Assembly: GCA_001013295.1 (NCBI GenBank)
Contig: LAZY01000025.1
Coordinates: 1 to 64,000, forward strand
DNA length: 64,000 nt
Direction of reading: 5' to 3'
From: Chryseobacterium indologenes
GTDB lineage: Bacteria > Bacteroidota > Bacteroidia > Flavobacteriales > Weeksellaceae
The first letter of the stretch is position 1; each line of letters starts with the position of its first letter. Shown piece by piece: positions 44,466 through 53,613 of the stretch. The notes beneath the pieces were generated by a model. That model saw nothing but the letters and a program-made list of their open reading frames with translations. It was not told where the DNA came from and did not search any database. The translations under genes were made by a program, and so were the position numbers.

Positions 44466-46220
44466 TTATTCAGATTTTATAATCTCCGTTCTTTCAGACA
44501 TTCCATTAGCATTAAAAGCTTCAATCTGGAAATAGTAACCATCTGTTCTGTCTGCTCCGGTAAAGAAATATTCATTTTTACCATAGACCATTATACTTCC
44601 GTACATTTTATCAGGAGATTTCCCCCAATAGATCACATATCCATCTGCTTCAGGATTCTGCTGCCACTTCATCCAGATACTTCTTCTTTCCCCATACTTT
44701 TTGGGATCGGCTCGTAAAGGAACAAAACCGTCTACTTTTTTAGGCTTTACCCCTGGTCCTTTTCCGAATACTCTGAAGCCACTCAAAGCAAATTTCCCGG
44801 TAGGCATTTTCAGATTTTCCATTTTAAGGAATCTTGCTTTAGCTGGCTTTTCCAATTCTACATAATCGTGAGGAACATCTTTTGTATTTTTACTTTTATC
44901 AACAATAACGCTCCATTTTTTCCCGTCATCTGATCCGTAGATCTTATACTGATGCATTTTCCCTAAAGTTTTCCCCATAAACTCAGCATCCTGGTCTGCA
45001 TAATTAATCTGAATGGCATTGATGGTAGACACCTCGCCCAGATCTGTCTGGAACCATTCCCCGGAATTTCCGGTTTTTGCACTCCAATAGGTTTTAATAT
45101 CTTCGTCTACGGCATAATTAGGCTGATAACCTCCTAAGGTAGAAGAAACCTGGACGGGCTTATTATAATTCAGCAACATCCATCCGGCAAAAAGACCTTT
45201 TGTAAAATCTTTTCCCTGAGCATACTGCGGAAGATAAGTAGGATAATCTCCATAAGCCGTATTACAATACATTACATCGTCTTTATCAAACCCGGCAGGC
45301 CATATTCCCAATCTTCTCTCGAAATTATTTTTCGTGGAGATAAAAATGGTTGAAACATGCCACCAGTTTTTATAATTATCTTCAAACGTTGCCCCATGCC
45401 CTGCTCCTCTTGCAAAACCTCCCGGTTTATAGGAAAACGGATTATGCTGCTGGTATTCGAAACCTTCCAGAGGTTTGTTACTGACATATACCCCATCGGA
45501 ATATCCGCTGAATTCTGTAGCCGGAGCTCCATACTGCATATAGTATTTTCCATTATGCTTTGTCACCCATGCTCCTTCCACAAAAGGCTGAAGGAAAACA
45601 TTATCATTATATTCCCCAAATCTTTCCCAGCCATGATCTTCAGGTTTCAGCTTAATGATCGGTTTTACAAAACCTTCAGACTGAAGATTTTTTACTTTTA
45701 CTTCTGTTCCTAACAAAGGCCATTCATTACTTGATCCCCAGTACAGATACAGTTTGTTTTTATCTTCATCATAGTGAAATGCAGGATCCCATGCTCCCAC
45801 TTTTAAAGTATCCACTGCTATTTTCCAGTCGTCTTTCGTAGGATTGGTACTTTTCCAGATCGGAAAATCCTGCTCCCAAGTAGAACCATACACATAAAGC
45901 GTATCCTTCATAGCCCATACCGCCGGAGCATTAAGATCATGGATATATTTGTTATCTCTCAGGAATTTTCTTTTCACAAACTTCCAGTCCAGCATATCAT
46001 CACTGTACCAGTACCCTTCCTGATTGGTAGAAAAAAGGAAAAGTTTATTTTTAAAATTGACAATTACCGGATCTGCCGTTGCACGGTGTTTCCCTTGTTT
46101 GGAAAAAACTTCAAAAGGGGTATAACCATAGTCGATGTTGATGGGGTTACAGAAGGTTTTCTGCTGACCACTCACCCACATTCCGAGGAAAATGATTAGC
46201 GATAAAAGATATTGTCTCAT
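44466..46220 (-). CDS. GH43-type glycosidase with F5/8 type C and FN3 domains
   Basis: 584 residues. Signal peptide 1-19. The five-bladed propeller of GH43 spans about 40-350, with catalytic base D50 (TADPVIV) and the second aspartate D145 (AWDPAFH). A discoidin-like carbohydrate-binding module lies at about 355-490 and an FN3-like domain at about 495-575. GH43 enzymes cut arabinose or xylose linkages. It is the last gene in the long minus-strand run and 27 bp after the polytopic membrane gene, but functionally unlike it. It ends at a terminator. Confidence 0.88.
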   Translation of the reverse strand: MRQYLLSLIIFLGMWVSGQQKTFCNPINIDYGYTPFEVFSKQGKHRATADPVIVNFKNKLFLFSTNQEGYWYSDDMLDWKFVKRKFLRDNKYIHDLNAPAVWAMKDTLYVYGSTWEQDFPIWKSTNPTKDDWKIAVDTLKVGAWDPAFHYDEDKNKLYLYWGSSNEWPLLGTEVKVKNLQSEGFVKPIIKLKPEDHGWERFGEYNDNVFLQPFVEGAWVTKHNGKYYMQYGAPATEFSGYSDGVYVSNKPLEGFEYQQHNPFSYKPGGFARGAGHGATFEDNYKNWWHVSTIFISTKNNFERRLGIWPAGFDKDDVMYCNTAYGDYPTYLPQYAQGKDFTKGLFAGWMLLNYNKPVQVSSTLGGYQPNYAVDEDIKTYWSAKTGNSGEWFQTDLGEVSTINAIQINYADQDAEFMGKTLGKMHQYKIYGSDDGKKWSVIVDKSKNTKDVPHDYVELEKPAKARFLKMENLKMPTGKFALSGFRVFGKGPGVKPKKVDGFVPLRADPKKYGERRSIWMKWQQNPEADGYVIYWGKSPDKMYGSIMVYGKNEYFFTGADRTDGYYFQIEAFNANGMSERTEIIKSE

Positions 46221-46247
46221 TTTTAGATTTTTATATTCGAGGCAAAG

Positions 46248-47273
46248 TTAGCTAACTTTTTTCGGTTTCCTCCAGATAAAACCATCCAGAAGATAATGGG
46301 TAAGCTGCGGAACCACCAATAGTGGAACCAGAAACTGAAGGAGGATTTCCGGAACTGTAAAGTCTAGTGAAAAATGTTCATTCCAGACTAGTGTTTCCCA
46401 AAGAAATTCTTCAAGGAATGCGAATCCAAGGATGACTCCTATGAATAAAAAGATTCCCATCACAGACTTGAAGATCAGCAGTCTGTTCAGCTGATTGTTC
46501 TCTTTTTGTCTGATTTCCCGGATATAGATCAGTGAGATATAAGGGATTCCATGGGAGACAACATTAAGAAAGGTAAAAAGAAGGTCATTATTGAAATAAA
46601 CAATCCCGAAATACCAGGAAAGATAAGTCCCGGTGATCAGAGCAGTTTTAGGAATATTCAGTTGTTTTGTTTTAAAAGCTTCAAAAGCCGTCTTTATCAG
46701 CCAGGTCATCAATATCCCAAAGTATAAAACCGTGATAAAACCAGTATAGTCCGGAAGATTCTGAAGCCAGTCAAATTCATTGTTGACAAACCAGGTAAAG
46801 GATCTTGGAGTCTTAAACCAGTATAACATAGGATAAAGAGTCGCTGCATAAACGGCAACCTCATCGATTCTTTTGCTCCAGTTATTCGGCTCGAAACGGG
46901 CATATATCTTCATAAACCCATATTGCTGACGGATGAAATGAAAAACAGCGACCAGTGCTAAGACAGACCAGAATGTAAGCCCTCCAAACTGAAATAAAAT
47001 AATTCCAAGAACCCAGCTTATCAATGGAATACCAAAATACAGAAGTTTTCTTTTCTGTATTTCTCCTTTTACAAAATAGGTTTTGAACAGTGTGGAATAC
47101 ACGTGAGCAACGTCTACAAAAACAATAAGAAAAAGCCATGTATAAAAAGAATAGTTGCTTTCCAGCCCCTGAATCTGTTTCTGAAAAAGGAAAATAATCA
47201 AAAGAACGAGAAAAGGAGGTGATAAGATCAGCCACCCGTCTGTTTTTGCGTTATGGATCCAAGGTTGCTTCAT
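46248..47273 (-). CDS. Polytopic membrane protein with polar residues in helices
   Basis: 341 residues with about eight to nine hydrophobic segments. I do not recognise the family. Several polar residues lie within or at the edges of the helices: D54 and H57 (VDVAHVYS), H112 and R115 (FHFIRQQYG), H241 (VVSHGIPY) and H326, Y327 and D330 (LTHYLLDGF). This pattern resembles metal- or haem-binding membrane enzymes such as desaturases, without their exact boxes. It is directly downstream of the FAD amine-oxidase-like gene (21 bp) in the polyamine run. It could be a partner or an electron carrier; this is inference. Confidence 0.75.
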   Translation of the reverse strand: MKQPWIHNAKTDGWLILSPPFLVLLIIFLFQKQIQGLESNYSFYTWLFLIVFVDVAHVYSTLFKTYFVKGEIQKRKLLYFGIPLISWVLGIILFQFGGLTFWSVLALVAVFHFIRQQYGFMKIYARFEPNNWSKRIDEVAVYAATLYPMLYWFKTPRSFTWFVNNEFDWLQNLPDYTGFITVLYFGILMTWLIKTAFEAFKTKQLNIPKTALITGTYLSWYFGIVYFNNDLLFTFLNVVSHGIPYISLIYIREIRQKENNQLNRLLIFKSVMGIFLFIGVILGFAFLEEFLWETLVWNEHFSLDFTVPEILLQFLVPLLVVPQLTHYLLDGFIWRKPKKVS

Positions 47274-47294
47274 GATGATTTGCTTTTGGTTGCT

Positions 47295-48884
47295 TTATAT
47301 CATTTGTTCTGCGGCTCTCATTCCCTGATAAAAAGCTTCTTCAAAAATAGAGATTCCTGAGAGATCAGAATGAGCAAAGAAAACTTTTTGACCTATAGGT
47401 TCTTTTGCAGCCTGCGTTTTCCTACCAAAAATCTGGCCGGGAACCGGAGCGATCATGGCGTGTCCTATTTTATGAAACTGCATTTCCACAATAAAGTCTT
47501 CTATCAATGGATGCGCTTTCTTCAGGTCTTCCAAAACTAAAGTTTTCAGTTCGGCTTCTTTCATCGCATACAGCCCTTTTCTTGCTTTTCTGCAATCGTT
47601 ACCGGAAAAACTTTTATAGTAAGTAATCACTTTTTCTCCAAGGTTCTGATTGAGGTTCTGATGCTGATCGTAAATATAGCCTAAGCCCGACGATCCATAG
47701 ATCACATTATCCCATGCCAATTCTTCATCACCCCCAAATTCATTTTTTAACGTAATGGTAGTAAGAAGCCATGGAACGTAATGAAATGATGAAGCTCTTT
47801 TATCGCCTAATATTCTTTCATTCACAAATTGCGGTGTTGCAAAGAGTACTTTATCTGCAATGATCTTTTTTGTTTTTTTCTGAACACTGTCGAAGCTTAA
47901 TACCTCAACTTTATCATTGATCTTCACCTCAAAAACAAGATGTCCGGATAAGTGTTTTCCTGCTGTATATTTTGAAAAATGCTGTGCCAGTCTGGCATTT
48001 CCTTCCGGCCATGTGAAAACCTGGTCTTTATAGGTTTTACTCCAATTGTTTTTCCTGCCTGCAAAATAATGAATTCCTGCCCAAGCTGAAACATAATCAA
48101 GCCCCAATCCGTAATCATCTCTACAGGAATAATCCAATAACCACAACAGCTCTTCTGAATCGTAATTCTGTTCTTTAAGCCAATCTCTGAAAAGCCTATT
48201 TTCAAGCTTTACCACCTCATCTTCCCTGCTGGAATCATGTACGGGAATAGTAAACCAATATTTTCCGTGTATATCTTTCTTTTCCCGAAATGTATCCATC
48301 ATCTTGAAAAAACGGGTAAGCTCTATCTGAGTTTCTTTTGTAATCCCTCTTTGCGGAACTACATCATTCTGCCAGGAATTTTTGAAGAATAGTCTTTCCT
48401 GCTGTGGAAAAGTCATCTGATATTCGTCAAGAACAGGCTCTCCGTTTTTATCTGTTCCCAGACAAATTTCACATTCTTTCAGAAAATCTATGATCTCGGT
48501 ATTTTCTTTATTAGGTAAAGGTAAATAATGGGCTCCCAGAGGAAATTTTGAAAACTGATTCTGCCCGTTGGAAGAGTTTCCGCCCAAATGGTTTTCCATT
48601 TCCAAAAGGAGATAATCTTTCTTATTATTCAAACTAAGGAATCTGCTTGCAGAAAGCCCTGAAATCCCGCCACCCACAATGAGGTATTGAGTGTGGATAA
48701 CTTCTGAAAACTGTGGAAAATCTTTTGCCCAAAGCCGATGTCCCAGAACATGATTGGTCCCGGTGATCTTCAGCAACAACGATTTTACCTTCTTCCCACA
48801 ATACTGAAGGAAAGGAAGCATCAGGCTACCTAAAAATATAGTTTTAAGGAAATCCTTCCTACTGAACTTTCCCCCACTCTTCAT
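47295..48884 (-). CDS. FAD-dependent amine-oxidase-like protein, exported
   Basis: 529 residues from the ATG at 48884 (a longer frame starts at TTG). The N-terminus has a Tat-like SRKDFLK followed by a hydrophobic stretch and C29 (LPFLQYC), which could also be a lipobox. The dinucleotide-binding GGGISGLSA lies at about 71-79. The C-terminal part has HAMIAPVPGQIFG and FFAHSDLSG. It is an NAD(P)-binding or flavin amine oxidase relative, the family of spermine oxidases. It overlaps the spermidine synthase gene by 26 bp, strong evidence of coupling. A role in oxidising a polyamine outside the cytoplasm is inferred. Confidence 0.82.
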   Translation of the reverse strand: MKSGGKFSRKDFLKTIFLGSLMLPFLQYCGKKVKSLLLKITGTNHVLGHRLWAKDFPQFSEVIHTQYLIVGGGISGLSASRFLSLNNKKDYLLLEMENHLGGNSSNGQNQFSKFPLGAHYLPLPNKENTEIIDFLKECEICLGTDKNGEPVLDEYQMTFPQQERLFFKNSWQNDVVPQRGITKETQIELTRFFKMMDTFREKKDIHGKYWFTIPVHDSSREDEVVKLENRLFRDWLKEQNYDSEELLWLLDYSCRDDYGLGLDYVSAWAGIHYFAGRKNNWSKTYKDQVFTWPEGNARLAQHFSKYTAGKHLSGHLVFEVKINDKVEVLSFDSVQKKTKKIIADKVLFATPQFVNERILGDKRASSFHYVPWLLTTITLKNEFGGDEELAWDNVIYGSSGLGYIYDQHQNLNQNLGEKVITYYKSFSGNDCRKARKGLYAMKEAELKTLVLEDLKKAHPLIEDFIVEMQFHKIGHAMIAPVPGQIFGRKTQAAKEPIGQKVFFAHSDLSGISIFEEAFYQGMRAAEQMI

Positions 48885-50373
48885 CAAAATAACGCACTAA
48901 TATCTGATTATCCAGACGGTTAACTTCTACTTCTTTTACCTTCATATCTTTGTTGAAATAAGACATCTGCGAAAAATTATAATCATAAAATCTTAGATTG
49001 GGCAGCTTTCTGTAGACTCTGTTATTGATGGGTTCAAAGGAAGCCATCGAAAATCCCCACTCTCCAAATGATGGTACATAGGTATGATATGCAGCCGTGA
49101 AAGGAAAAATCTGATTGATTGTTTTTTCGATACACCAGAACGATTTCGGGGCAAAGTATGGAGAAGTCGTCTGCACCACAATTTTGGTATCAAGGGTCGT
49201 CAGCTTCTCAAGTTCTTTATAAAATTGCAGTGAATACAGTTTTCCTAAGCTGTAATTGGATGGATCCGGAAAGTCTATGATAATCACATCGAATTTCTTT
49301 TTGCAGTCTTTTACCCAGATATAAGCATCTTTGTTGATTACTTCCACTTTAGGACTGGAAAAGGAATTCTGATTCAGCCCGCGCATGGTCTCATTGGTTT
49401 TGAAGAACTTCGTCATTTCACCATCGAGATCCACAAGGGTTACTTTTTTAACGTCTTTATATTTTAATACCTCTCGCACTGCAAAACCATCACCACCGCC
49501 CAAAATAAGGACATTATCTATATTTTTGGCCATTGACATCGCCGGATGTACCAACGCTTCATGATAACGGTATTCATCGGTAGAGGAAAATTGTAAGTTA
49601 TTATTTAAATACAGACGGAATTCATGGCTGTTTCTGGTCAGAACAATTCTTTGATACGGCGAGCTCTTGGTGTACACCACATTTTCTCCATACAGCTTCT
49701 CTTCTGAATATGACAGAATGGTATCTGAAAAAATAAAAAGACCAAGAAGAAGTATAAAAGCTCCGATAGATTTTACTTTTAAGGAAACCGGTTTAGACAG
49801 TTCTCTTGTCAGGTAAAAGCATAGAAAAATAGCAATTGAAATATTGATCAGACCAAAGAACAGCGGGGTCTTTACAATTCCAAGATGCGGAATAAGTACG
49901 AGTGGAAACAGGATGGAAGCCAACAGTGCCCCGATATAATCAAAGGCAAATACATTAGAGACCAGATCTTTGAATCCTATTCTGTCTTTGAGGATATTCA
50001 TCAGAAGAGGGATTTCCACCCCTACCAGACATCCGGTAAAGAATACAAACAGATAAAGAACGGCTTCGAAATGAGCCATTGTATTGAAAAGGATAAACAG
50101 TACAACGGAACTGATCCCGCCAACAATGCCTACCAGAATTTCGATCTCCACGAATTTATCGATGAGATTCCCTTTGATAAATTTTGCCAGATAGGAACCT
50201 ACTCCCATCGAAAACAGATAAACACCGATGATAAAGGAAAACTGCTTGACAGAATCTCCTAACAGGTAGCTTGCCAGTGCTCCGGCCACCAATTCATAAA
50301 TCAACCCACATGTAGCAATGACAAATACCGAGAACAATAAAAGCATTTCAAGAGGGATCCTCTTTTTATCCAT
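48859..50373 (-). CDS. Membrane-fused spermidine synthase (polyamine aminopropyltransferase)
   Basis: 504 residues. About six to seven membrane helices in residues 10-220 precede a spermine/spermidine synthase domain at about 230-470. The latter has GGGDG (292-296), VDLDGEM (314-320) and DFPDPSNY (367-374), plus the substrate-side block DEYRYHEALVHPAM (266-279). It transfers an aminopropyl group from decarboxylated AdoMet to an amine, here probably at the membrane face. The SpeH-like decarboxylase gene upstream would supply the donor. It overlaps DUF350 upstream by 8 bp and the FAD gene downstream by 26 bp. Confidence 0.92.
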   Translation of the reverse strand: MDKKRIPLEMLLLFSVFVIATCGLIYELVAGALASYLLGDSVKQFSFIIGVYLFSMGVGSYLAKFIKGNLIDKFVEIEILVGIVGGISSVVLFILFNTMAHFEAVLYLFVFFTGCLVGVEIPLLMNILKDRIGFKDLVSNVFAFDYIGALLASILFPLVLIPHLGIVKTPLFFGLINISIAIFLCFYLTRELSKPVSLKVKSIGAFILLLGLFIFSDTILSYSEEKLYGENVVYTKSSPYQRIVLTRNSHEFRLYLNNNLQFSSTDEYRYHEALVHPAMSMAKNIDNVLILGGGDGFAVREVLKYKDVKKVTLVDLDGEMTKFFKTNETMRGLNQNSFSSPKVEVINKDAYIWVKDCKKKFDVIIIDFPDPSNYSLGKLYSLQFYKELEKLTTLDTKIVVQTTSPYFAPKSFWCIEKTINQIFPFTAAYHTYVPSFGEWGFSMASFEPINNRVYRKLPNLRFYDYNFSQMSYFNKDMKVKEVEVNRLDNQILVRYFDEEWGKVQ

Positions 50374-50581
50374 GAATCGCTGCGCTTATAATCATTGAAA
50401 TTCCGATAATGAATGCTCCGAAAACAATTGCCAGTGCAATATTTTTATTCTGAGCGATCTCGTGCCATGTTTTTTCCGGCGTCAGTTTTTCTATAATGAA
50501 ATAACAGATCAGTAAAATAGCGATTCCCAGAAATGAATAAAGAACCGAATTGAATATTGGTAATAGATTGATGTTGTCCAT
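50366..50581 (-). CDS. DUF350 small membrane protein
   Basis: 71 residues with two hydrophobic helices (about 10-28 and 48-69). DUF350 (YjfL-like) proteins occur with spermidine synthases and PspA-like envelope-stress proteins in many bacteria. This single DUF350 unit is short compared with the four-helix forms. It overlaps the start of the spermidine synthase gene by 8 bp and follows the 63-residue gene by 12 bp. Confidence 0.82.
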   Translation of the reverse strand: MDNINLLPIFNSVLYSFLGIAILLICYFIIEKLTPEKTWHEIAQNKNIALAIVFGAFIIGISMIISAAIHG

Positions 50582-50593
50582 AGTTTTATATTT

Positions 50594-50785
50594 TTATTTG
50601 TGATAATATCTGTAAAATCCTGCTCTGGAATGGCTTTTTGTAGTGCCATCACGATATTTTTCTGTTTTGGTACAGTCACAGAACTGGTTTCCTGTAAAAG
50701 TCAGATAAACGAACCAGCCCAGAAATACTCCTCCAATAGCAAACAGCATCCAGTTGTTTCTGATATAATTGATGATTCTTTCCAT
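50594..50785 (-). CDS. Small single-helix membrane protein
   Basis: 63 residues: one helix at about 13-31 (MLFAIGGVFLGWFVYLTF), then a CDC motif and a basic, polar C-terminus (KSHSRAGFYRYYHK). I recognise no family. It sits 3 bp after the DUF4178 gene and 12 bp before DUF350, clearly within the operon. A cofactor of DUF350 or DUF4178 is possible but unproven. Confidence 0.7.
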   Translation of the reverse strand: MERIINYIRNNWMLFAIGGVFLGWFVYLTFTGNQFCDCTKTEKYRDGTTKSHSRAGFYRYYHK

Positions 50786-50788
50786 AGT

Positions 50789-52252
50789 TTAATTGGTAGG
50801 ATAAGGTGAATTCGAACTATTACTCCATTTGCTGCCTTCAAAAATACGTTTAATCAGATAAGTCAATCCGGTAAACAAAGCTAAAAAGAAGAGTACAATT
50901 CCAAAGTTCCAGAAGGAAACCGGAAGCCATGTAGCTTTAAGTTTTATTGCTGCATTCTGCTCATATTTGCTGGGATACCCATAATCAGGAACCATATTGA
51001 CAAGAACAGAATCTATTTTTCCCATTGCTTTCACATTATTCAGAATGCCTGTTCTTTCTATTATTTTGTTCTTTAGGGAATCTCTGTCATGGTAGCTATT
51101 AACGCTTTTGTCTTTATCGTTTTGCAAAAAATAAGTTCCTGTTTCATTCTGTATAACAGAAAAATCTCCGTTTTCCGGCCTGTATCCGGCTTTAAACGGA
51201 TCTGCTATTCCGCCTTCTTTTTCTGCGGAAACCAGAAAATGATAAGTTCCTGCAGCCACTCCACAGATATTGAAATCTTCACTTTTGCTGCCTTCGCTCC
51301 AGCTTTCGCCATCTTCATATCCGGAATATTGTTCAATATCTTTAGAAGCATAGATTACTTCGTTGGTCTTTTCATTCACCAGGCCTATTCCTACATTGGC
51401 CCAGGAGTTATCCACATCGCAAAAAGCATGGATCTTCAGAGGAGCTGAGCCTCCTGAAAGAGTAAAGCTTTGGCTGACCAATTCTTTGTCGTTAACATCT
51501 GAAAAATTGATATTCTGCTCGAAAACGGTCTGGTTGTTTCTTGAGGTCACCACATACAGCTGCAATACACAGATCAACAAGGCAATAACGGCCATAATAT
51601 TGATACACTGTTTCACATTAAGTGGAAAAGGCTGAACAATTCCTATTCCGGTACGATACGGCATATCTTTTATTCCAAAGGCTTTTCTGATCGCCGTTCT
51701 TGAAATATGATTCCCTTTGAAGAATTGAACAGATTTTCCATATTCTTCCCGGGAGATCATTTCTGCTCCGTTCACATATTCTTTGTAGGTAGCTAACCCG
51801 AATGATAATTTATCTTCAAAAAAACCAGTAGCTGCATGTACTGTACAAGGAGTGGTTTCATACCATCTGTAATTCCTGCCATCTGCCTCAGCATAATATT
51901 GATATTCTTTAAAAGCAAAATCAATAGGACGAAGAAGCACCCAATGTCCATCACTTTCGCTGAGGTACACATTATTTCCGGCCCGGTCTTTCAGTGAATA
52001 TTCTCTCCAGAAAGTAGATGAACCGTATTTTTTGATGACGATATTAATAATCCAGTATTCCGTACCATAGAGCGTCCCCTTGCGCCCTACTTCCAGAACA
52101 ACATTTTCTACAGGCTTCTTTATGACTTTCTTTTTGGTAGTTTTTCCTACCTCAACAAGGCTATCACAATGGCTGCAGATAAATTCTTCAACGGAAAAGT
52201 CAATTGCCAGATCATTATTGTGGGTTTGGCAAAAGGGACAGATGTGATCCAT
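50789..52252 (-). CDS. Zinc-ribbon DUF4178 membrane protein
   Basis: 487 residues. A zinc ribbon (C5, C8, C26, C29; CPFC...CSHC) comes first, then a DUF4178 domain at about 55-200, a helix at about 215-235, an extracytoplasmic beta-rich part at about 240-440 and a second helix at about 447-468. DUF4178 domains are repeatedly found next to spermidine synthase, AdoMet decarboxylase and DUF350. The molecular function is unknown. It lies 2 bp after the SpeH-like gene. Confidence 0.85.
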   Translation of the reverse strand: MDHICPFCQTHNNDLAIDFSVEEFICSHCDSLVEVGKTTKKKVIKKPVENVVLEVGRKGTLYGTEYWIINIVIKKYGSSTFWREYSLKDRAGNNVYLSESDGHWVLLRPIDFAFKEYQYYAEADGRNYRWYETTPCTVHAATGFFEDKLSFGLATYKEYVNGAEMISREEYGKSVQFFKGNHISRTAIRKAFGIKDMPYRTGIGIVQPFPLNVKQCINIMAVIALLICVLQLYVVTSRNNQTVFEQNINFSDVNDKELVSQSFTLSGGSAPLKIHAFCDVDNSWANVGIGLVNEKTNEVIYASKDIEQYSGYEDGESWSEGSKSEDFNICGVAAGTYHFLVSAEKEGGIADPFKAGYRPENGDFSVIQNETGTYFLQNDKDKSVNSYHDRDSLKNKIIERTGILNNVKAMGKIDSVLVNMVPDYGYPSKYEQNAAIKLKATWLPVSFWNFGIVLFFLALFTGLTYLIKRIFEGSKWSNSSNSPYPTN

Positions 52253-52254
52253 TT

Positions 52255-52614
52255 TTATCTGTAAATTTTGTGTTTTTGAATGGTATTAGCTTTAAAATAT
52301 TGAACCACCTCATCGGCAATCTGCTCTACTTTCAAGGTATTGTCCTGTGTATAATTGCACAGAAAAACATCAAAAGTAAGTTGTTTAAATTCCGGCCATG
52401 TATGAATGCAAAGATGCGATTCTTTAAGGCATACTGCCGAAGTAAAACTCTGATTGTCAAAAACATGATTGGTAATTCCTACAATCTCCACGTCTTTGGT
52501 TTTCAGGATACTTTCTGTAAATGCCAGAAAACCTTTGCTGTCTAATAACAAATCTTCTGACTCTGTTTCCAAAGTCAGAAGAATATGTAAACCTTTATTT
52601 GATAATGGGTTCAA
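52255..52614 (-). CDS. speH: AdoMet decarboxylase proenzyme (SpeH type)
   Basis: 119 residues, the length of prokaryotic class-1B proenzymes. It makes decarboxylated AdoMet, the aminopropyl donor. Self-cleavage between E65 and S66 (KESHLCIHTWPE) gives the pyruvoyl group. H71 and C86 correspond to the processing histidine and the proton-donating cysteine. The second processing serine of the Thermotoga enzyme aligns with T58. The start codon is TTG at 52614, directly after an in-frame stop, so no other start is possible nearby. Gaps to its neighbours are 2 and 20 bp. Confidence 0.9.
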   Translation of the reverse strand: MNPLSNKGLHILLTLETESEDLLLDSKGFLAFTESILKTKDVEIVGITNHVFDNQSFTSAVCLKESHLCIHTWPEFKQLTFDVFLCNYTQDNTLKVEQIADEVVQYFKANTIQKHKIYR

Positions 52615-52634
52615 TTAATTTTTTCGTAAATATA

Positions 52635-53558
52635 TTATTTTTTTGGAAGAAATACTTCTGCAAGCATACATCTTGCACTTCCCCCTCCGTTTACTTCAAT
52701 GGTATTCAGATCTGAATAAATGATTTCGCAGTATTTTTCAATTGCGGCTACCTGCTCTGAAGTCAAAGACTGATAAGCTGTCTGGCTCATTACCAGGAAC
52801 TTTTCACCGTCTTTGTTCTGAACCTGAAGCATATTTCCTGCAAACTGCTGCATCTGCTCTTCTGAAATCTCGATGATCTCTTTTCCTGAGCCCTTGATGG
52901 TTTCGATCACCTTCTCTCTTTCCAGTTCATCATCGATACAATCAAGACAGATCACCACAAACTTATCTGCAACGCACATCATTACATTGGTGTGGTAAAT
53001 AGGAAGCCTTTCTGTCCCTACGGTCTGATAAGAATGGAAAACTATCGGCGTGAAACCGTATTTTGCACAGAATTCTCTGAACAATTTTTCATCCAGCCTT
53101 AAAGACACTGATCCATAAGCAATTTTATTGTCATGGTCAAAGATCATACTTCCCGTCCCTTCAAGAAAATGACCTTGTGTTTCAGGGAAAGACCAGTCGT
53201 CAATTTCATCAATTTCAAAACCTAATTGCTCAATACTTTCAAGAATATCTTCTCTTCGCTCCACTCTTCTGTTGGATGCAAACATCGGATATAAAACCAC
53301 TTTTCCGTCTTTGTGGAAGCTTACCCAGTTATTCGGGAAAATAGAATCTGGTGTATGCGGATCTAATGTATCTTTGATGGTAATAACATTAACTCCTTTT
53401 TCTCTCAGTTTTCCAACAAAAGTATTGAACTCCGCCAAAGCTTTTGACTGAATATCAGAACCTGTCTGTTCTACCTGGAAGTAATTATTTTTCGCAGTTT
53501 CTGCGTTGTAACCGAATGCAATCGGCTCTATCATTAGTACTGTATCTGTTGTTTGCAT
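52635..53558 (-). CDS. ctlX: CtlX-type guanidino/ureido hydrolase
   Basis: 307 residues from the ATG at 53558 (MQTTDTVLMIEP). It belongs to the amidinotransferase/arginine deiminase fold. The catalytic set is visible: FPNNWVS (74-80), E133 (FLEGTGS), H189 (IYHTNV) and C297 (SARCML). Proteins of this type are annotated citrulline utilisation hydrolase CtlX, reported in Francisella to convert citrulline to ornithine. The gene is 20 bp upstream of the SpeH-like gene and downstream of the arginine deiminase-like gene, so a route arginine, citrulline, ornithine is inferred. Confidence 0.82.
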   Translation of the reverse strand: MQTTDTVLMIEPIAFGYNAETAKNNYFQVEQTGSDIQSKALAEFNTFVGKLREKGVNVITIKDTLDPHTPDSIFPNNWVSFHKDGKVVLYPMFASNRRVERREDILESIEQLGFEIDEIDDWSFPETQGHFLEGTGSMIFDHDNKIAYGSVSLRLDEKLFREFCAKYGFTPIVFHSYQTVGTERLPIYHTNVMMCVADKFVVICLDCIDDELEREKVIETIKGSGKEIIEISEEQMQQFAGNMLQVQNKDGEKFLVMSQTAYQSLTSEQVAAIEKYCEIIYSDLNTIEVNGGGSARCMLAEVFLPKK

Positions 53559-53613
53559 TTCTTTTAAGTTTGAGGGTGTTAGTGTACAAGAGTTTGAGAG
53601 CAAATCAGCCCGG

